Part shown: in pieces, positions 31,974 through 41,050 of the stretch
Position numbering within the stretch: position 1 is the first letter of the stretch
Layout: the number at the start of each line of letters is the position of its first letter
From: JBFMDN01 sp040753915
Lineage (GTDB): Bacteria > Desulfobacterota > Desulfomonilia > Desulfomonilales > Desulfomonilaceae
Length of the DNA: 64,000 nt
Assembly: GCA_040753915.1 (NCBI GenBank)
Contig: JBFMDN010000001.1
Location: 149,806-213,805 of the forward strand
Reading direction: 5' to 3'
The notes under the pieces: generated by a model
Told to the model about the DNA's origin: nothing
Seen by the model: only the letters and a program-made list of their open reading frames with translations
Databases searched by the model: none
Translations under genes and position numbers: made by a program

Positions 31974-32885
31974 TCACTCAAGATTTTGAGTTTGTTCTCG
32001 AATTCGCTCTACATCTGCCTTGATATTGACCACGTGCGATGCGATGTCGGTAGAAGCAGACTTTGCTCCTACTGTATTAACTTCTCTATGCAACTCTTGC
32101 AACAAGAAATCCAACTTTCTGCCCAATGGGGACCCCTGGCGTCCGAACGCCAGAAACTGATCCACGTGGCTCTCCAAGCGCGTGATCTCTTCTGTCACAT
32201 CGGATCGATCCGCCATGAGAGCCACTTCCTGCAACAGTCGATCCGGATCCAGCTCCATTCCTCCTGTTAGCTCTTGAACCCGTTTTTCCAACCTCTGCTT
32301 TGCAGAAGCGGTAACCTGCTGGGCGAGGGGGTGAATTCGGGCCACTGTCTTCTGAACCCCCTGCAAGAGAGCTTCTATGTCCCTCCAGAGTGCGGCTCCT
32401 TCCGCCTGCCTCATGTCATCCAGCGCTTTGACGGCCCTTTCAAGACTGCTTTCCACCAGCGACCACTCACCTTCGATATGGTCCTCCCTCTCGACTGGAA
32501 TCACGATATCCTTGAGAGTGAGCATGTCCGAGACGGTGACGGGACCTTCAAGGCCAAATTCCTCCTGGAGCTGTCGAAGACAGGAAAAATAGCTGGATGC
32601 GAGACCAACGTCCAGAGTTATATCAACGAGGTTCCCTTTCCCGCCCGATCTGGTGATCGTCACGTCCACCTTTCCCCGTTTCACCACATTGGCCACCACG
32701 CGGCGGATCTCTGGCTCAAAGGAGGCATATTGTTTCGGCAACCTAACCGAGATGTCCAGGAAACGGTGATTTACGGTCCTCACCTCTGTCACCACTTCTA
32801 CTTCGCCTGACATGGCTCGCCCACGACCGAATCCGGTCATGCTCTTTATGGGTGGCACAACAAGCCCATTTGTCTCAACTTGCAT
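31974..32885 (-). CDS. yicC: YicC-family endoribonuclease-like protein
   Basis: The 303-residue protein starts with the YicC_N motif (KSMTGFGRGRAMSGEVEVVTEVRTVNHRFLDISVRLP) and ends with the C-terminal domain (GSPLGRKLDFLLQELHREVNTVGAKSAS), both complete. YicC acts on sRNA in E. coli with a hexameric RNase fold. The frame overlaps the DUF4416 gene by 40 bp; a GTG at 32858 would remove the overlap, but the ATG at 32885 has GAGAGA upstream. It is in the usual neighbourhood of rpoZ. Confidence 0.92.
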   Translation of the reverse strand: MQVETNGLVVPPIKSMTGFGRGRAMSGEVEVVTEVRTVNHRFLDISVRLPKQYASFEPEIRRVVANVVKRGKVDVTITRSGGKGNLVDITLDVGLASSYFSCLRQLQEEFGLEGPVTVSDMLTLKDIVIPVEREDHIEGEWSLVESSLERAVKALDDMRQAEGAALWRDIEALLQGVQKTVARIHPLAQQVTASAKQRLEKRVQELTGGMELDPDRLLQEVALMADRSDVTEEITRLESHVDQFLAFGRQGSPLGRKLDFLLQELHREVNTVGAKSASTDIASHVVNIKADVERIREQTQNLE

Positions 32886-33391
32886 TTGTACGCTTCTCTC
32901 AGCCGCTTCAAGATTTCAGTCATCTCTGAACCGGCGTAGTCGGGATAGGTCCACTCGAGAGGTCTGTACGAACCTCCTCGAAAGATCAACGTCAGATCTG
33001 CAAAGATTCCGCTCCCCAGATATATCCGGTGGGCGTTCTCTTTCCCAGTAGCCAGCACAAAGTTGCTGAGCGTCAACAAACCCGGATCCAGATTGAATTT
33101 TCTCTTTCCATTCTCGAGATGCGCCTGCTCGAGCGCATTGGTCAGAAGTTTCAAACCTGCTAGCTCGGCTCTGTCAACCAGTTCTCCAAAAGACCAAATC
33201 CATCGCCGTATCCCTGTACCGAGCTCCTTGTCGTAATAGGAAGTGAACGGAAAGTCCATCGGACCTATTTCTACCTCTATCACACCCATTCTTTCCCGAA
33301 GCCGAGGCCGGATGATCGGTAGAAATTCCTCCCTGCTCGTCAGAACGCTGACGACCACCTGCGCTGGGAGAGGAATTCGTGGGATGCTCAC
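32846..33391 (-). CDS. DUF4416 family protein
   Basis: The 181-residue protein (SIPRIPLPAQVVVSVLTSREEF start) matches DUF4416, a deltaproteobacterial family usually found beside yicC: DFPFTSYYDKELGTGIRRWIWSFGELVD and YLGSGIFADLTLIFRGGSYRPLEWTYPDYA are its conserved blocks. Function is unknown; the Y-Y-D and H-R-x-Y-L-G residues may form a site. The start is GTG at 33391, preceded closely by GGAGGT; a TTG further up is less likely. It appears translationally coupled to yicC. Confidence 0.8.
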   Translation of the reverse strand: MSIPRIPLPAQVVVSVLTSREEFLPIIRPRLRERMGVIEVEIGPMDFPFTSYYDKELGTGIRRWIWSFGELVDRAELAGLKLLTNALEQAHLENGKRKFNLDPGLLTLSNFVLATGKENAHRIYLGSGIFADLTLIFRGGSYRPLEWTYPDYAGSEMTEILKRLREAYKCKLRQMGLLCHP

Positions 33392-33580
33392 CCCGACCTC
33401 CGGCAGAGGAAGGGGATAAACCCGGTGGCAATTCGGAGGCTGAAGGCAAGGCCTCCGCAATTGCGGTCATGGCGATTCGATGAGATAGTAGAACAACTTG
33501 CCATTGGCGACATGGCAAAAGACCGCACCTTCAGGCGTGGTCGATTCCGAGAATACCCTGCAATCACAGCGACATCGATT

Positions 33581-34366
33581 CTACGGAGTCTCTCCTTCCT
33601 CCCTTTCCATCTTGACTCCATGGAGCATTGCGGAAGGGAATGCCCGCGTGACGGTTTCGAACACCTTGGGGGCCTCCGTTCGCCGTCGTCTCATAACTTT
33701 CAGACGAGTTGCAGGCGGTAGTGAAGGGGGAGGCTGCTCTGCCTCTTTCTTGACAACGTTTCTGATCCTGGGGGATCGCTTTTCCCTGGGAGCTTCGGCA
33801 GCAACACCACCCTGCGGAGCAACAGGAGCCGCGGGAGCAGAAGGAGCAATGGGAGCCTCGGGAACTCTGAGAACCTCAGGTGTCTCGGTAACTGCGGGAG
33901 CCTCGGGGGTTACAGGGGCTTCCACGACGAAGACATCAACGATGGGCTTGAGCTCGGGCCGATGCGGAAGCGATATCGCCGAAACCTCGGCGGGCAGCGA
34001 AGACTCGACCGGCCGCTGATCCATTACCGGCTGCTCTCCTGACTGGGGTGTTCGGATCGTTGCATGAGAAAGAGGTTTGACGGCTCCCTGGAGTATGGGA
34101 CTCTTCCCTTCCAGGCGAGGAACCTTTTCCGTGACTCTCTTTCTCGGCTTTTGTCCTTCGCGTCCTCCGTGCTTGCCGGTACTGTCACCATCGGAGCCGC
34201 TTTCGGCCCCGAGAAATCTCGATGATCCTAACTTTAAGCTTAGTGACAACGGGCGTTTCACCGCAAGGGGGCTCACAATCCGCACGGCGTTCACAACGCG
34301 GACGGTGCCGACGAAGCTGATCTGAAACGGTTTGACTCGAATTGATTGCACACTAATTCTTTTCAT
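33581..34366 (-). CDS. Pro/Ala/Glu-rich protein of unknown function
   Basis: About 261 residues from ATG at 34366. The N-terminal 60 are beta-like and basic (VQSIRVKPFQISFVGTVRVVNAVRIVSPLAV); the rest is low-complexity, with proline-rich repeats (EAPVTPEAPAVTETPEV, APIAPSAPAAPVAP) and a basic C-terminal part ending EREEGETP. No signal peptide is seen. Codon use is like its neighbours. It may be a disordered adaptor. A GTG at 34408 would extend it by 14 residues. Ordinary translation signals are weak, so confidence is moderate. Confidence 0.5.
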   Translation of the reverse strand: MKRISVQSIRVKPFQISFVGTVRVVNAVRIVSPLAVKRPLSLSLKLGSSRFLGAESGSDGDSTGKHGGREGQKPRKRVTEKVPRLEGKSPILQGAVKPLSHATIRTPQSGEQPVMDQRPVESSLPAEVSAISLPHRPELKPIVDVFVVEAPVTPEAPAVTETPEVLRVPEAPIAPSAPAAPVAPQGGVAAEAPREKRSPRIRNVVKKEAEQPPPSLPPATRLKVMRRRRTEAPKVFETVTRAFPSAMLHGVKMEREEGETP

Positions 34367-34592
34367 CGTACTGTGATGCGTCCTTCTGAGAATCTCCCAC
34401 CATACCACGTGTCACACCGCGTTTGATTATATCCAAGTGACGCAAAGGTTTCAACGGGCCGTTAGCCCAGCCACCAACATTTTCCAGTTACAAACGATAC
34501 CGTCCTAGAATTTCCCTGATTGGATGCTACCAGGTAGTTGTTCCCGCCAGAGTTCTCGGACATCGAGACACAGTGCCCACCATCCTACGGCC

Positions 34593-34967
34593 TTAAATCT
34601 TGCGAATTTTCTCCTCTTCTTCGGCCGAAGTCTTGCACTCGATGCAATGTGTCGTGACGGGGCGGGCCTCGAGGCGTTTAAAATCGATGGGCTCCCCACA
34701 TACCTCGCACAGGCCGAAAGAGCCATCCTCAATCTTTTCAAGCGCCTTTCTGATCTTGTTGATGAGTTTGCGCTCTCGATCACGTATGCGGAGCTCAAAA
34801 TTCCGGTCCGACTCCATGGACGCCCGGTCAGTAGGGTCGGGAAAAGCAGCCCTTCCCTCTGAGCCGGTCATGTCATCGACTGTCTTGCCAGCACCTCGAA
34901 CGAGCTCGTCTAGTTGTCTCTGGAGAATTCCCTGGAAATAATCCAGATCTTCCTTCTTCAGCTTCAT
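34593..34967 (-). CDS. dksA: DksA/TraR-family RNA polymerase-binding zinc-finger protein
   Basis: The 124-residue protein has a coiled-coil half (about 1-80: LKKEDLDYFQGILQRQLDELV..., RERKLINKIRKALEKI) and a four-cysteine zinc finger, C87-x-x-C90 and C108-x-x-C111, with the GLCEVCGEPIDFKRLEARPVTTHCIEC layout of DksA. DksA enters the secondary channel of polymerase and works with ppGpp. It is a little shorter than E. coli DksA, as in most deltaproteobacterial copies. The acidic tip motif has DPTDRAS. Confidence 0.9.
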   Translation of the reverse strand: MKLKKEDLDYFQGILQRQLDELVRGAGKTVDDMTGSEGRAAFPDPTDRASMESDRNFELRIRDRERKLINKIRKALEKIEDGSFGLCEVCGEPIDFKRLEARPVTTHCIECKTSAEEEEKIRKI

Positions 34968-35113
34968 CGCTGTCCTCCGTAATTTGGGCCGACCGCAACG
35001 TCCACGTGGCGAAACCGTCGGCTATGCACTATAGATGCGAAGAAGAACCCGACGGTTTCCATTTACGCCGATGACAAGTATCCCTGACGTCGCGCGGCGG
35101 CTCCAGCAGACCT

Positions 35114-36115
35114 TCAAGGCGTAAATCGAATCTGTCCTCTGCCGAGCAGGTCATGAAGGTGAACAATACCGACCAACCTGTGCGCCCCATCCACCACTGC
35201 GAGAGCAGTGATGAGCTTGCTCTCCATCACTTCAAGTGCCTCCGCTGCTGTCCTATCCTCTGTTATTGTCAGGGGCGTCCGCGTCATAAGGTCCTTGGCC
35301 TGGCACGAGTGGATGCTCGTCCCCTTTTCAAGGGCTCTCCTCAAGTCTCCGTCCGTGATGATTCCGAGAAGAACATCCCCGGTCATGACGAGCGTAAATC
35401 CAAGATTCTGTCTACTGATACTGCGTATGACCTCGGAGAGATTCGCTTGCTCCTCAACGCGGGGTATAGCATTGTTATCAAGCATGATGTCCCTGACTTT
35501 CAGGCTCAATCGTTCTCCGAGTGTCCCCGCGGGATGATGACGCAGAAAATCTTCCTTTCCGAACCCGCGGCGGACCATGAGAGCCACGGCCAGAGCGTCC
35601 CCCAAGGCAAGGGTCGCAGTTGTGCTGGCGGTGGGAGCCATATTGAGAGGACATGCTTCCCTTGGGACGCGACAGTGCAACACGAGATCGGCCATTCGCG
35701 CGAGGGTGGAGGAGGCCCCCCCAGTTAGCGCAATTATGAGCGTGCCCCTCCTTTTCACCGTTGCAGTGAGCGACGTTATTTCCGTAGTTTCGCCACTGTT
35801 GGAAATCGCCAGGAACGCGTCATCGCGACTCACAATGCCAAGATCCCCATGAAGTCCTTCGACCGGGTGAACGAATATTGCAGGGGATCCGGTGCTGGTG
35901 AGGGTAGCGGCTATTTTTCGGGCAATGAGACCCGATTTCCCGACGCCGGTAATGATAATTCTTCCGCGCAATGCGTAGAGGAGGTCGACGCACTCGTCAA
36001 AGCGCTCGTTCAGGTTGTCCAACACAGACTGAATTCCCTGGATTTCGATTTCCAGGACCTGCTGAGCAATCTCGGCAGCGCGGCCGGTCACTCTAAATGT
36101 ATCGGGCAATTGCAT
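35114..36115 (-). CDS. kdsD: Arabinose-5-phosphate isomerase (KdsD)
   Basis: KdsD makes arabinose-5-phosphate for KDO of lipopolysaccharide. The SIS domain comes first (GRIIITGVGKSGLIARKIAATLTSTGSPAIFVHPVEGLHGDLG at about 50-95; the H-G-D-L-G motif is diagnostic). A CBS pair follows (VRDIMLDNNAIPRV and AKDLMTRTPLTITEDRTAAEALEVM). Length 333 is normal. ATG at 36115 lies inside the end of glmM, an overlap of 23 bp, so the two are probably coupled. Confidence 0.95.
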   Translation of the reverse strand: MQLPDTFRVTGRAAEIAQQVLEIEIQGIQSVLDNLNERFDECVDLLYALRGRIIITGVGKSGLIARKIAATLTSTGSPAIFVHPVEGLHGDLGIVSRDDAFLAISNSGETTEITSLTATVKRRGTLIIALTGGASSTLARMADLVLHCRVPREACPLNMAPTASTTATLALGDALAVALMVRRGFGKEDFLRHHPAGTLGERLSLKVRDIMLDNNAIPRVEEQANLSEVIRSISRQNLGFTLVMTGDVLLGIITDGDLRRALEKGTSIHSCQAKDLMTRTPLTITEDRTAAEALEVMESKLITALAVVDGAHRLVGIVHLHDLLGRGQIRFTP

Positions 36116-37445
36116 CGCACACCGTTTCAACGACCGCCCTTACTTCTGTCTCGTCTTCTCCTTCGGCCATGACTCGGCAGAGAGGTTGCGTCCCAGAGTA
36201 GCGGACCAACAGTCGTCCTTTGGGGCCAAGCCGATTCTCGCTCTCCCGAATAATCCGGTCAACCTCCGGCACATCGCTCAGGTCTTTCCTCTGCTGCACT
36301 TCGACATTCCTCAGTACTTGCGGAAACTTCGTGACAGCGGATGCCAGCTCAGAGAGTGGTTTGCCAGTGCGAACCATGACGTCAAGGACTTGGAGTGCGG
36401 AGAGGATGCCATCCCCAGAAGTATTCCGATCGAGGAAGATGAGGTGACCGGACTGTTCTCCTCCAAAATTGTATCCATCTGCACGCATGCGCTCTACTAC
36501 GTAGCGATCTCCAACAGGTGTTCTTACCAGCGCGCCACCCATTTCCTTCATGGCCACTTCCAGCCCCATGTTGCTCATTACTGTCGCTACAAGCGTATTC
36601 CTTCGCAACGTACCGCGTTTTATCATATCCCTGGCAATCAACCCCATGATCTGGTCACCGTCCACTTCCCGGCCTCTCTCGTCCGCGAAGATGGCCCTGT
36701 CAGCGTCACCATCGAGAGCAATTCCTACGTGAGCTCCGACATTGCGAACTTCCTTGCACATGGCCTCCGGATGCAACGATCCGCAGTTCTCATTGATGTT
36801 GGTTCCGTCAGGATTGACCGCTCGGGCGTGTACATCGGATCCCAGTTCTTCAAACACGAGCGGAGCGGCCTTGTACGCGGCGCCGTTGGCACAATCCAGG
36901 ACAACACGAATCCCCTCGAAGGACGTTTCCTTAGGCACCGCACTCTTGAGGAAGACCACGTAGCGTCCCAACGCATCGTCGATCCGTATGGCGCGCCCTA
37001 TGTTATCGGCGGTGGGAGCAGGGTGTCCTGAGCCATTGGAGAAAAAGAACTCCTCGATCTGATTCTCATCCTCATCCGAGAGCTTGAAACCATCTCGAGA
37101 AAAGAACTTGATGCCATTATCCTCGAAGGGGTTATGGGAGGCCGATATTACTGCCCCGGCATCACATCGCATATCCGCCGTGAGGAAGGCTATTCCGGGA
37201 GTCGGCATCGGCCCGACGAGAAGCACGTCGGCTCCTGCCGAGCAGATTCCCGCGCACAGGGCTGTCTCGAGCATATAACCCGAGGCCCGGGTATCCTTTC
37301 CAACGAGAATACGGTGGCGTTTATCGTGTCGGGGAGAAGAAACGTGAGCAAGTGCCCTGCCTAATTTGAGGGCCGTTTCGGCGGTCATCGGTTCTAAGTT
37401 GGCGACACCCCGCACTCCGTCGGTACCGAAGAGCTTCCTGGACAT
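36093..37445 (-). CDS. glmM: Phosphoglucosamine mutase
   Basis: GlmM converts glucosamine-6-phosphate to glucosamine-1-phosphate for peptidoglycan and LPS. The N-terminus KLFGTDGVRGVAN, the phosphoserine loop ISASHNPFEDNG (phosphoserine about S103), the metal loop DGDADR and the sugar loop GGEQSGHLIF are all present; the C-terminal phosphate loop RYSGTQPLCRVM lies at the end. The 450-residue length is typical. Together with kdsD it ties this block to envelope precursor synthesis. Confidence 0.97.
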   Translation of the reverse strand: MSRKLFGTDGVRGVANLEPMTAETALKLGRALAHVSSPRHDKRHRILVGKDTRASGYMLETALCAGICSAGADVLLVGPMPTPGIAFLTADMRCDAGAVISASHNPFEDNGIKFFSRDGFKLSDEDENQIEEFFFSNGSGHPAPTADNIGRAIRIDDALGRYVVFLKSAVPKETSFEGIRVVLDCANGAAYKAAPLVFEELGSDVHARAVNPDGTNINENCGSLHPEAMCKEVRNVGAHVGIALDGDADRAIFADERGREVDGDQIMGLIARDMIKRGTLRRNTLVATVMSNMGLEVAMKEMGGALVRTPVGDRYVVERMRADGYNFGGEQSGHLIFLDRNTSGDGILSALQVLDVMVRTGKPLSELASAVTKFPQVLRNVEVQQRKDLSDVPEVDRIIRESENRLGPKGRLLVRYSGTQPLCRVMAEGEDETEVRAVVETVCDAIARYI

Positions 37446-37451
37446 GATCGC

Positions 37452-37646
37452 TCAGTCGACTCGCAGGTTAAATTTGAAGGGGTTGTGCAGAATCATGTCC
37501 CCTTCTTGCTCCGAGAAACCTAAAAAAGGAAATCTACCACGTTCTATGCCTCCCCACAACTCTTTTCCGTTTTTCTCCGGGAAAAGATGTCCGGCGACCA
37601 CCGTCGCAACAACAGCCTCTCCCAAAGCAATCGCACAGCTCGGCAT
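37452..37646 (-). CDS. Possible small protein (64 aa) upstream of glmM
   Basis: From ATG at 37646, nine bases after GAGGAGGAG, the frame gives a 64-residue peptide that begins MPSCAIALGEAVVATVVAGHL and ends 6 bp before glmM. The strong ribosome site and position favour a real gene. It has a hydrophobic first third and no recognised motif. GTG starts at 37649 and 37670 are possible. Confidence 0.4.
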   Translation of the reverse strand: MPSCAIALGEAVVATVVAGHLFPEKNGKELWGGIERGRFPFLGFSEQEGDMILHNPFKFNLRVD

Positions 37647-37801
37647 CACTATAGACTCCTCCTCTGCCACGAATCCCTGCCGGTAGCGAAATCGTCAGGA
37701 ACCCCTTGAGCTCTGAACGAATCGATCCCCACCAACGTGCTCATTGCAGGATTTCTCCCAGCATGGTAAGACGCACCGTGGAACAGTAAATGAGATGACA
37801 C

Positions 37802-38662
37802 GTGGCGAGCATGATTGACCTTCACATTCACACGAGCATGTCGGACGGAACGCTCACCCCTCGAGAAGTGGTAAACCTGGCAATTGAAGCAAGGTTGTCC
37901 GCAATCGCCATAACGGATCACGACACTGTGGCAGGAGTGTTGCCAGCTCAGGAGCATAGTGAAGGGACGGAGTTGGAGGTCATTTCCGGTGTTGAAATCA
38001 GTACGGAATGGGATCACGGCATCCTTCACATCCTTGGCTACGGCCTTCGCATCCGTGATAGAGCCCTACTACAGGCCCTGGAGTCCCTCGTGCGTTCGAG
38101 AGTCGAGCGCATTCCTCAGATCCTCGAGAAATTGAAAGCTCACAATGTTCACCTTAGTAGCGAAGAAGTGGACTCCGTACGAAAAGAAGGAGTTCCAGGC
38201 AGGCCTCACGTTGCCAATGCCCTGGTACGACGTGGCTTGGTCAAGGACATTCAAGAGGCATTCGACCGCTTTCTGAAGAAGGGCGCGCCGGCATACGTTC
38301 CAAAGGTGAAGCTCCCACCTCAGCAGGCCATTGGAATCATTCTTGAAGCTGGTGGTGTGCCCGTGTTGGCCCATCCATGCTCCCTCCAGTTAAACGATCC
38401 CCGGGATCTCGAACGTACTGTTCGTCATCTCAAGGCACTTGGATTACAGGGCATTGAGGTCTATTATCCCGAGCATAGCAGGGCTCAGACGGACTTGTAT
38501 GGACGACTTGCAGATGAGTTGGATCTTGTGGTTACCGGGGGCACGGATTTCCACGGGGGCAACAAGCCGTCGATCAAGCTTGGCTGTGTTCCCGAAAGCC
38601 ATCCGCTCCCATATTCTCTGCTGGAAAGTCTTCTCGCAAGGCAACGGGAACTGTCTCGATGA
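37802..38662 (+). CDS. PHP-domain phosphoesterase (RNase AM/TrpH-like)
   Basis: The 286-residue enzyme belongs to the YciV/RnaAM group of PHP phosphoesterases, which trim 5' ends of short RNA or hydrolyse nucleotide 3',5'-bisphosphate. Metal-binding motifs are DLHIHTSMSDGTLTP at the start, ITDHDTV, GVEIST, VLAHP and GGTDFHGGNKP. All ligands appear intact. GTG at 37802 or ATG at 37811 can start it; the latter begins exactly at the PHP motif. It leads a short plus-strand run with the AP-superfamily gene and trmL. Confidence 0.88.
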   Translation: MASMIDLHIHTSMSDGTLTPREVVNLAIEARLSAIAITDHDTVAGVLPAQEHSEGTELEVISGVEISTEWDHGILHILGYGLRIRDRALLQALESLVRSRVERIPQILEKLKAHNVHLSSEEVDSVRKEGVPGRPHVANALVRRGLVKDIQEAFDRFLKKGAPAYVPKVKLPPQQAIGIILEAGGVPVLAHPCSLQLNDPRDLERTVRHLKALGLQGIEVYYPEHSRAQTDLYGRLADELDLVVTGGTDFHGGNKPSIKLGCVPESHPLPYSLLESLLARQRELSR

Positions 38663-38719
38663 AACCTATTGGGATGAACGCAGAGATTCGCGCTGAAAGG
38701 CCACGAGAGACTCCCTGAG

Positions 38720-40051
38720 ATGACGATCCCGTCCAGAAATGTAGCTGTCTTGGGCCTCGATGGCGTTCCCTTCACGCTCTTGAACCGTCTGTTCGCGTCG
38801 GGGGTCATGCCTAACCTTGCAGATATTGCATGGCGCGGGGCGTTTCTTCAGATGGATAGCACCTTGCCAGCAGTATCGAGCGTGGCCTGGACATCCTTTA
38901 TGACAGGGGAAAACCCCGGCCGGCACGGCATCTTCGGGTTCACTGATTTGAAGCCGGGAGCATTGGAGTTGCACCTGCCCTCCTTTGACGACATTCGCTG
39001 TCCCGCGATTTGGCAAGATTTCCCGGAAAAAAAACACGTTGTGGTCAATCTGCCGTTCACATACCCGGCCCGAGAGATCAACGGTGTTCTCATTTCCGGA
39101 TTTGTCGCCCCTGTTCTCGATCGGTCGGTCTATCCTGCGGATCTCGTTTCTTGGCTGAGATCGAGAAATTATCGCATCGACGTCGACGCAGTAAGAGGCC
39201 GCCACAACAGGAAAGGCCTCATCGAGGACCTCTTTGAAACGTTGCGGGTGCGGGAAGAAGTGATCTTTGCTCTTATGGAACCCTTGCCCTGGGACTTGTT
39301 TATCGGGGTGATCACCGGGACGGATCGTCTCCATCATTTCTTCTTCGATGCTCTCGACGATCCAGAGCACCCCTTTCATGAAGACTGCATCACATACTAT
39401 CGCCGGGTGGACCAGTTCGTTGGGCGATTCACCGAGCGTCTTGCCGGTCATACGAAACTCCTTGTCCTTTCCGATCACGGGTTCACCAGCCTTCGCCGTC
39501 AGGTCTATGTCAACCACATTCTTCACGTTGCGGGTTACCTGTCCTTTGTGCGGCCAAACCCACAATCCATTGGAGATATTGCTCCCTCCTCTCTTGCCCT
39601 CGCCATGGATCCTACACGCATTTATCTTAACACGAGAGACAGATTCAAAGGCGGTCTCCTTCTCCATCGAGAGGCGATCGAAGTGCGGGAGAAGCTGAAG
39701 AGCGATCTGGAAAACCTGAGACTTAGAGATGTGGGAATCGGCGGAAGAAACGGCGAAGGCGACGCCGACAGGAAGCTCTTCAAAGCAATCCTCACCCGTG
39801 AAGAGCTGTACGGGGAAGACTGTATCGAAAGTGCTCCCGACCTCGTGATAATTCCCGTCCCCGGTTACGATCCCAAGGCCTCGATTCCGGCCCCAGGAGC
39901 TTCGTCTAAAGACATTTTCACGGGGATGCACACCCATGATGATGCGTTCCTCATCGGAAACGATCCTGCATTGGCCCATCGGCTGTCGAGACCGCACATC
40001 GCAGACGTGGCTGGCCTGATACGGGAGAATCTGAAAGCTATTGAAATCTGA
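38720..40051 (+). CDS. Alkaline-phosphatase-superfamily phosphohydrolase
   Basis: The 443-residue cytoplasmic-looking enzyme has the type I phosphodiesterase/nucleotide pyrophosphatase pattern: LGLDGVPFTLLNRLF with the first metal Asp, TLPAVSSVAWTSFMTGENPGRHGIFGF with the nucleophile Ser/Thr region, and LVLSDHGFTSLRRQVYVNHIL plus MHTHDDAFLI with later metal ligands. Members cleave phosphodiesters; the substrate here is unknown. It follows the PHP phosphoesterase by 57 bp and ends 43 bp before trmL. Start ATG at 38720. Confidence 0.85.
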   Translation: MTIPSRNVAVLGLDGVPFTLLNRLFASGVMPNLADIAWRGAFLQMDSTLPAVSSVAWTSFMTGENPGRHGIFGFTDLKPGALELHLPSFDDIRCPAIWQDFPEKKHVVVNLPFTYPAREINGVLISGFVAPVLDRSVYPADLVSWLRSRNYRIDVDAVRGRHNRKGLIEDLFETLRVREEVIFALMEPLPWDLFIGVITGTDRLHHFFFDALDDPEHPFHEDCITYYRRVDQFVGRFTERLAGHTKLLVLSDHGFTSLRRQVYVNHILHVAGYLSFVRPNPQSIGDIAPSSLALAMDPTRIYLNTRDRFKGGLLLHREAIEVREKLKSDLENLRLRDVGIGGRNGEGDADRKLFKAILTREELYGEDCIESAPDLVIIPVPGYDPKASIPAPGASSKDIFTGMHTHDDAFLIGNDPALAHRLSRPHIADVAGLIRENLKAIEI

Positions 40052-40094
40052 GGGTCTCGGAGTGTGCTCGAGCTTCGCTGCCAGCCAGAGCGCT

Positions 40095-40562
40095 ATGCTG
40101 AACGTGGTTCTGGTGAATCCGGAAATTCCGCCGAACACCGGGAATATCGGTCGGCTATGTTGCGCAGTGGGGGTTCCGCTGCACTTGATCAGGCCCCTCG
40201 GCTTCAAGATCGATGACCGGTCGCTCAAGAGAGCAGGTCTCGATTACTGGAAGCACGTGGACCTCAGAGTCTGGGACAGCCTGGAATCCTATTTGGCAAG
40301 CGTGCAAGCAGAGCAAGTTGTTCTGACCAGCAGCAAGCGAGGTCAGATCTATATTAAGGTCCCCTTCAGGCCGGATGATCACATCCTGTTCGGTCCGGAG
40401 ACCACAGGACTGTCCGAAGAAATGTTTCAGCGATTTCCCGCACGCATCGCACGGGTTCCCATCCTTCAGGGGGCCGTACGAAGCTTGAATCTCGCGACGT
40501 GTGCAGGGATTGTCGTTTACGAGGCTCTCAGGCAGATCGGTGGCTTACCGGCTCACCCCTGA
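40095..40562 (+). CDS. trmL: tRNA (cytidine(34)-2'-O)-methyltransferase
   Basis: The 155-residue SPOUT enzyme methylates the wobble ribose of tRNA-Leu. The motifs LVNPEIPPNTGNIGRLC, LIRPLGFKIDDRSLKRAGLDYW, LFGPETTGLSEEM and VPILQGAVRSLNLATCAGIVVYEALRQ are all present (SAM pocket and knot). ATG at 40095 gives the standard length; the upstream extension to 40041 overlaps the AP-superfamily gene and is unlikely. Confidence 0.93.
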   Translation: MLNVVLVNPEIPPNTGNIGRLCCAVGVPLHLIRPLGFKIDDRSLKRAGLDYWKHVDLRVWDSLESYLASVQAEQVVLTSSKRGQIYIKVPFRPDDHILFGPETTGLSEEMFQRFPARIARVPILQGAVRSLNLATCAGIVVYEALRQIGGLPAHP

Positions 40563-40593
40563 GAGATACCGCCGCGTTCGAGCGGGATGAGAG

Positions 40594-40971
40594 CTAGGAC
40601 GTCCGCGAAGAGTATTTTCCCACGAGACTTCTGACCTTTTCAACCAACTCGGCCATATCCCCCGATTTAACTACAAAGGCGTCGGCCTGATTCGCCGCTG
40701 AATCGCCCTCCAGATAGGGGTAGGCGGTGCTCACCACCACGGGGATCTTGGCCTTGAACTTGAGCTTCTGGAATTTGTCGAGAAATGCCCTGCCTCCCAT
40801 GCCTGGCATCTTCAGGTCCAGGATAATCACGTCAGGGCGTCTACCCCTCAATACGCGCAAAGCCTCCTCTCCCGTCGTCGCCTGGATAACCTCGTATCCC
40901 AGCTCTTCGAAAACTTCTTTGTAGAGCAATCTTACAGAGCTTTCATCTTCGACGTGAAGGATTACTGGCAT
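40594..40971 (-). CDS. Single-domain response regulator
   Basis: From ATG at 40971, with GGAGGTGCGG before it, the product has 125 residues and is a CheY-like receiver without an output domain. The acidic pair (HVEDESS), the phosphoacceptor Asp in VIILDLKMPGM, the Thr/Ser switch in VVVSTAY and the Lys in DAFVVKSGD are visible. It could relay phosphate between kinases. The long upstream frame to 41160 is not supported by a start site. It is convergent with trmL. Confidence 0.9.
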   Translation of the reverse strand: MPVILHVEDESSVRLLYKEVFEELGYEVIQATTGEEALRVLRGRRPDVIILDLKMPGMGGRAFLDKFQKLKFKAKIPVVVSTAYPYLEGDSAANQADAFVVKSGDMAELVEKVRSLVGKYSSRTS

Positions 40972-41050
40972 CCGCACCTCCGGCCTTGATTCTAACATTG
41001 ACTTCGGGTACAGGCAAACAGGTACAGCAGGATAATGGGGAGCAGCAAGA

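Noticed and set aside
38666..40228. 520-codon minus-strand open frame
   Set aside because: It lies antisense to the AP-superfamily gene, which has clear motifs; the antisense product has none.
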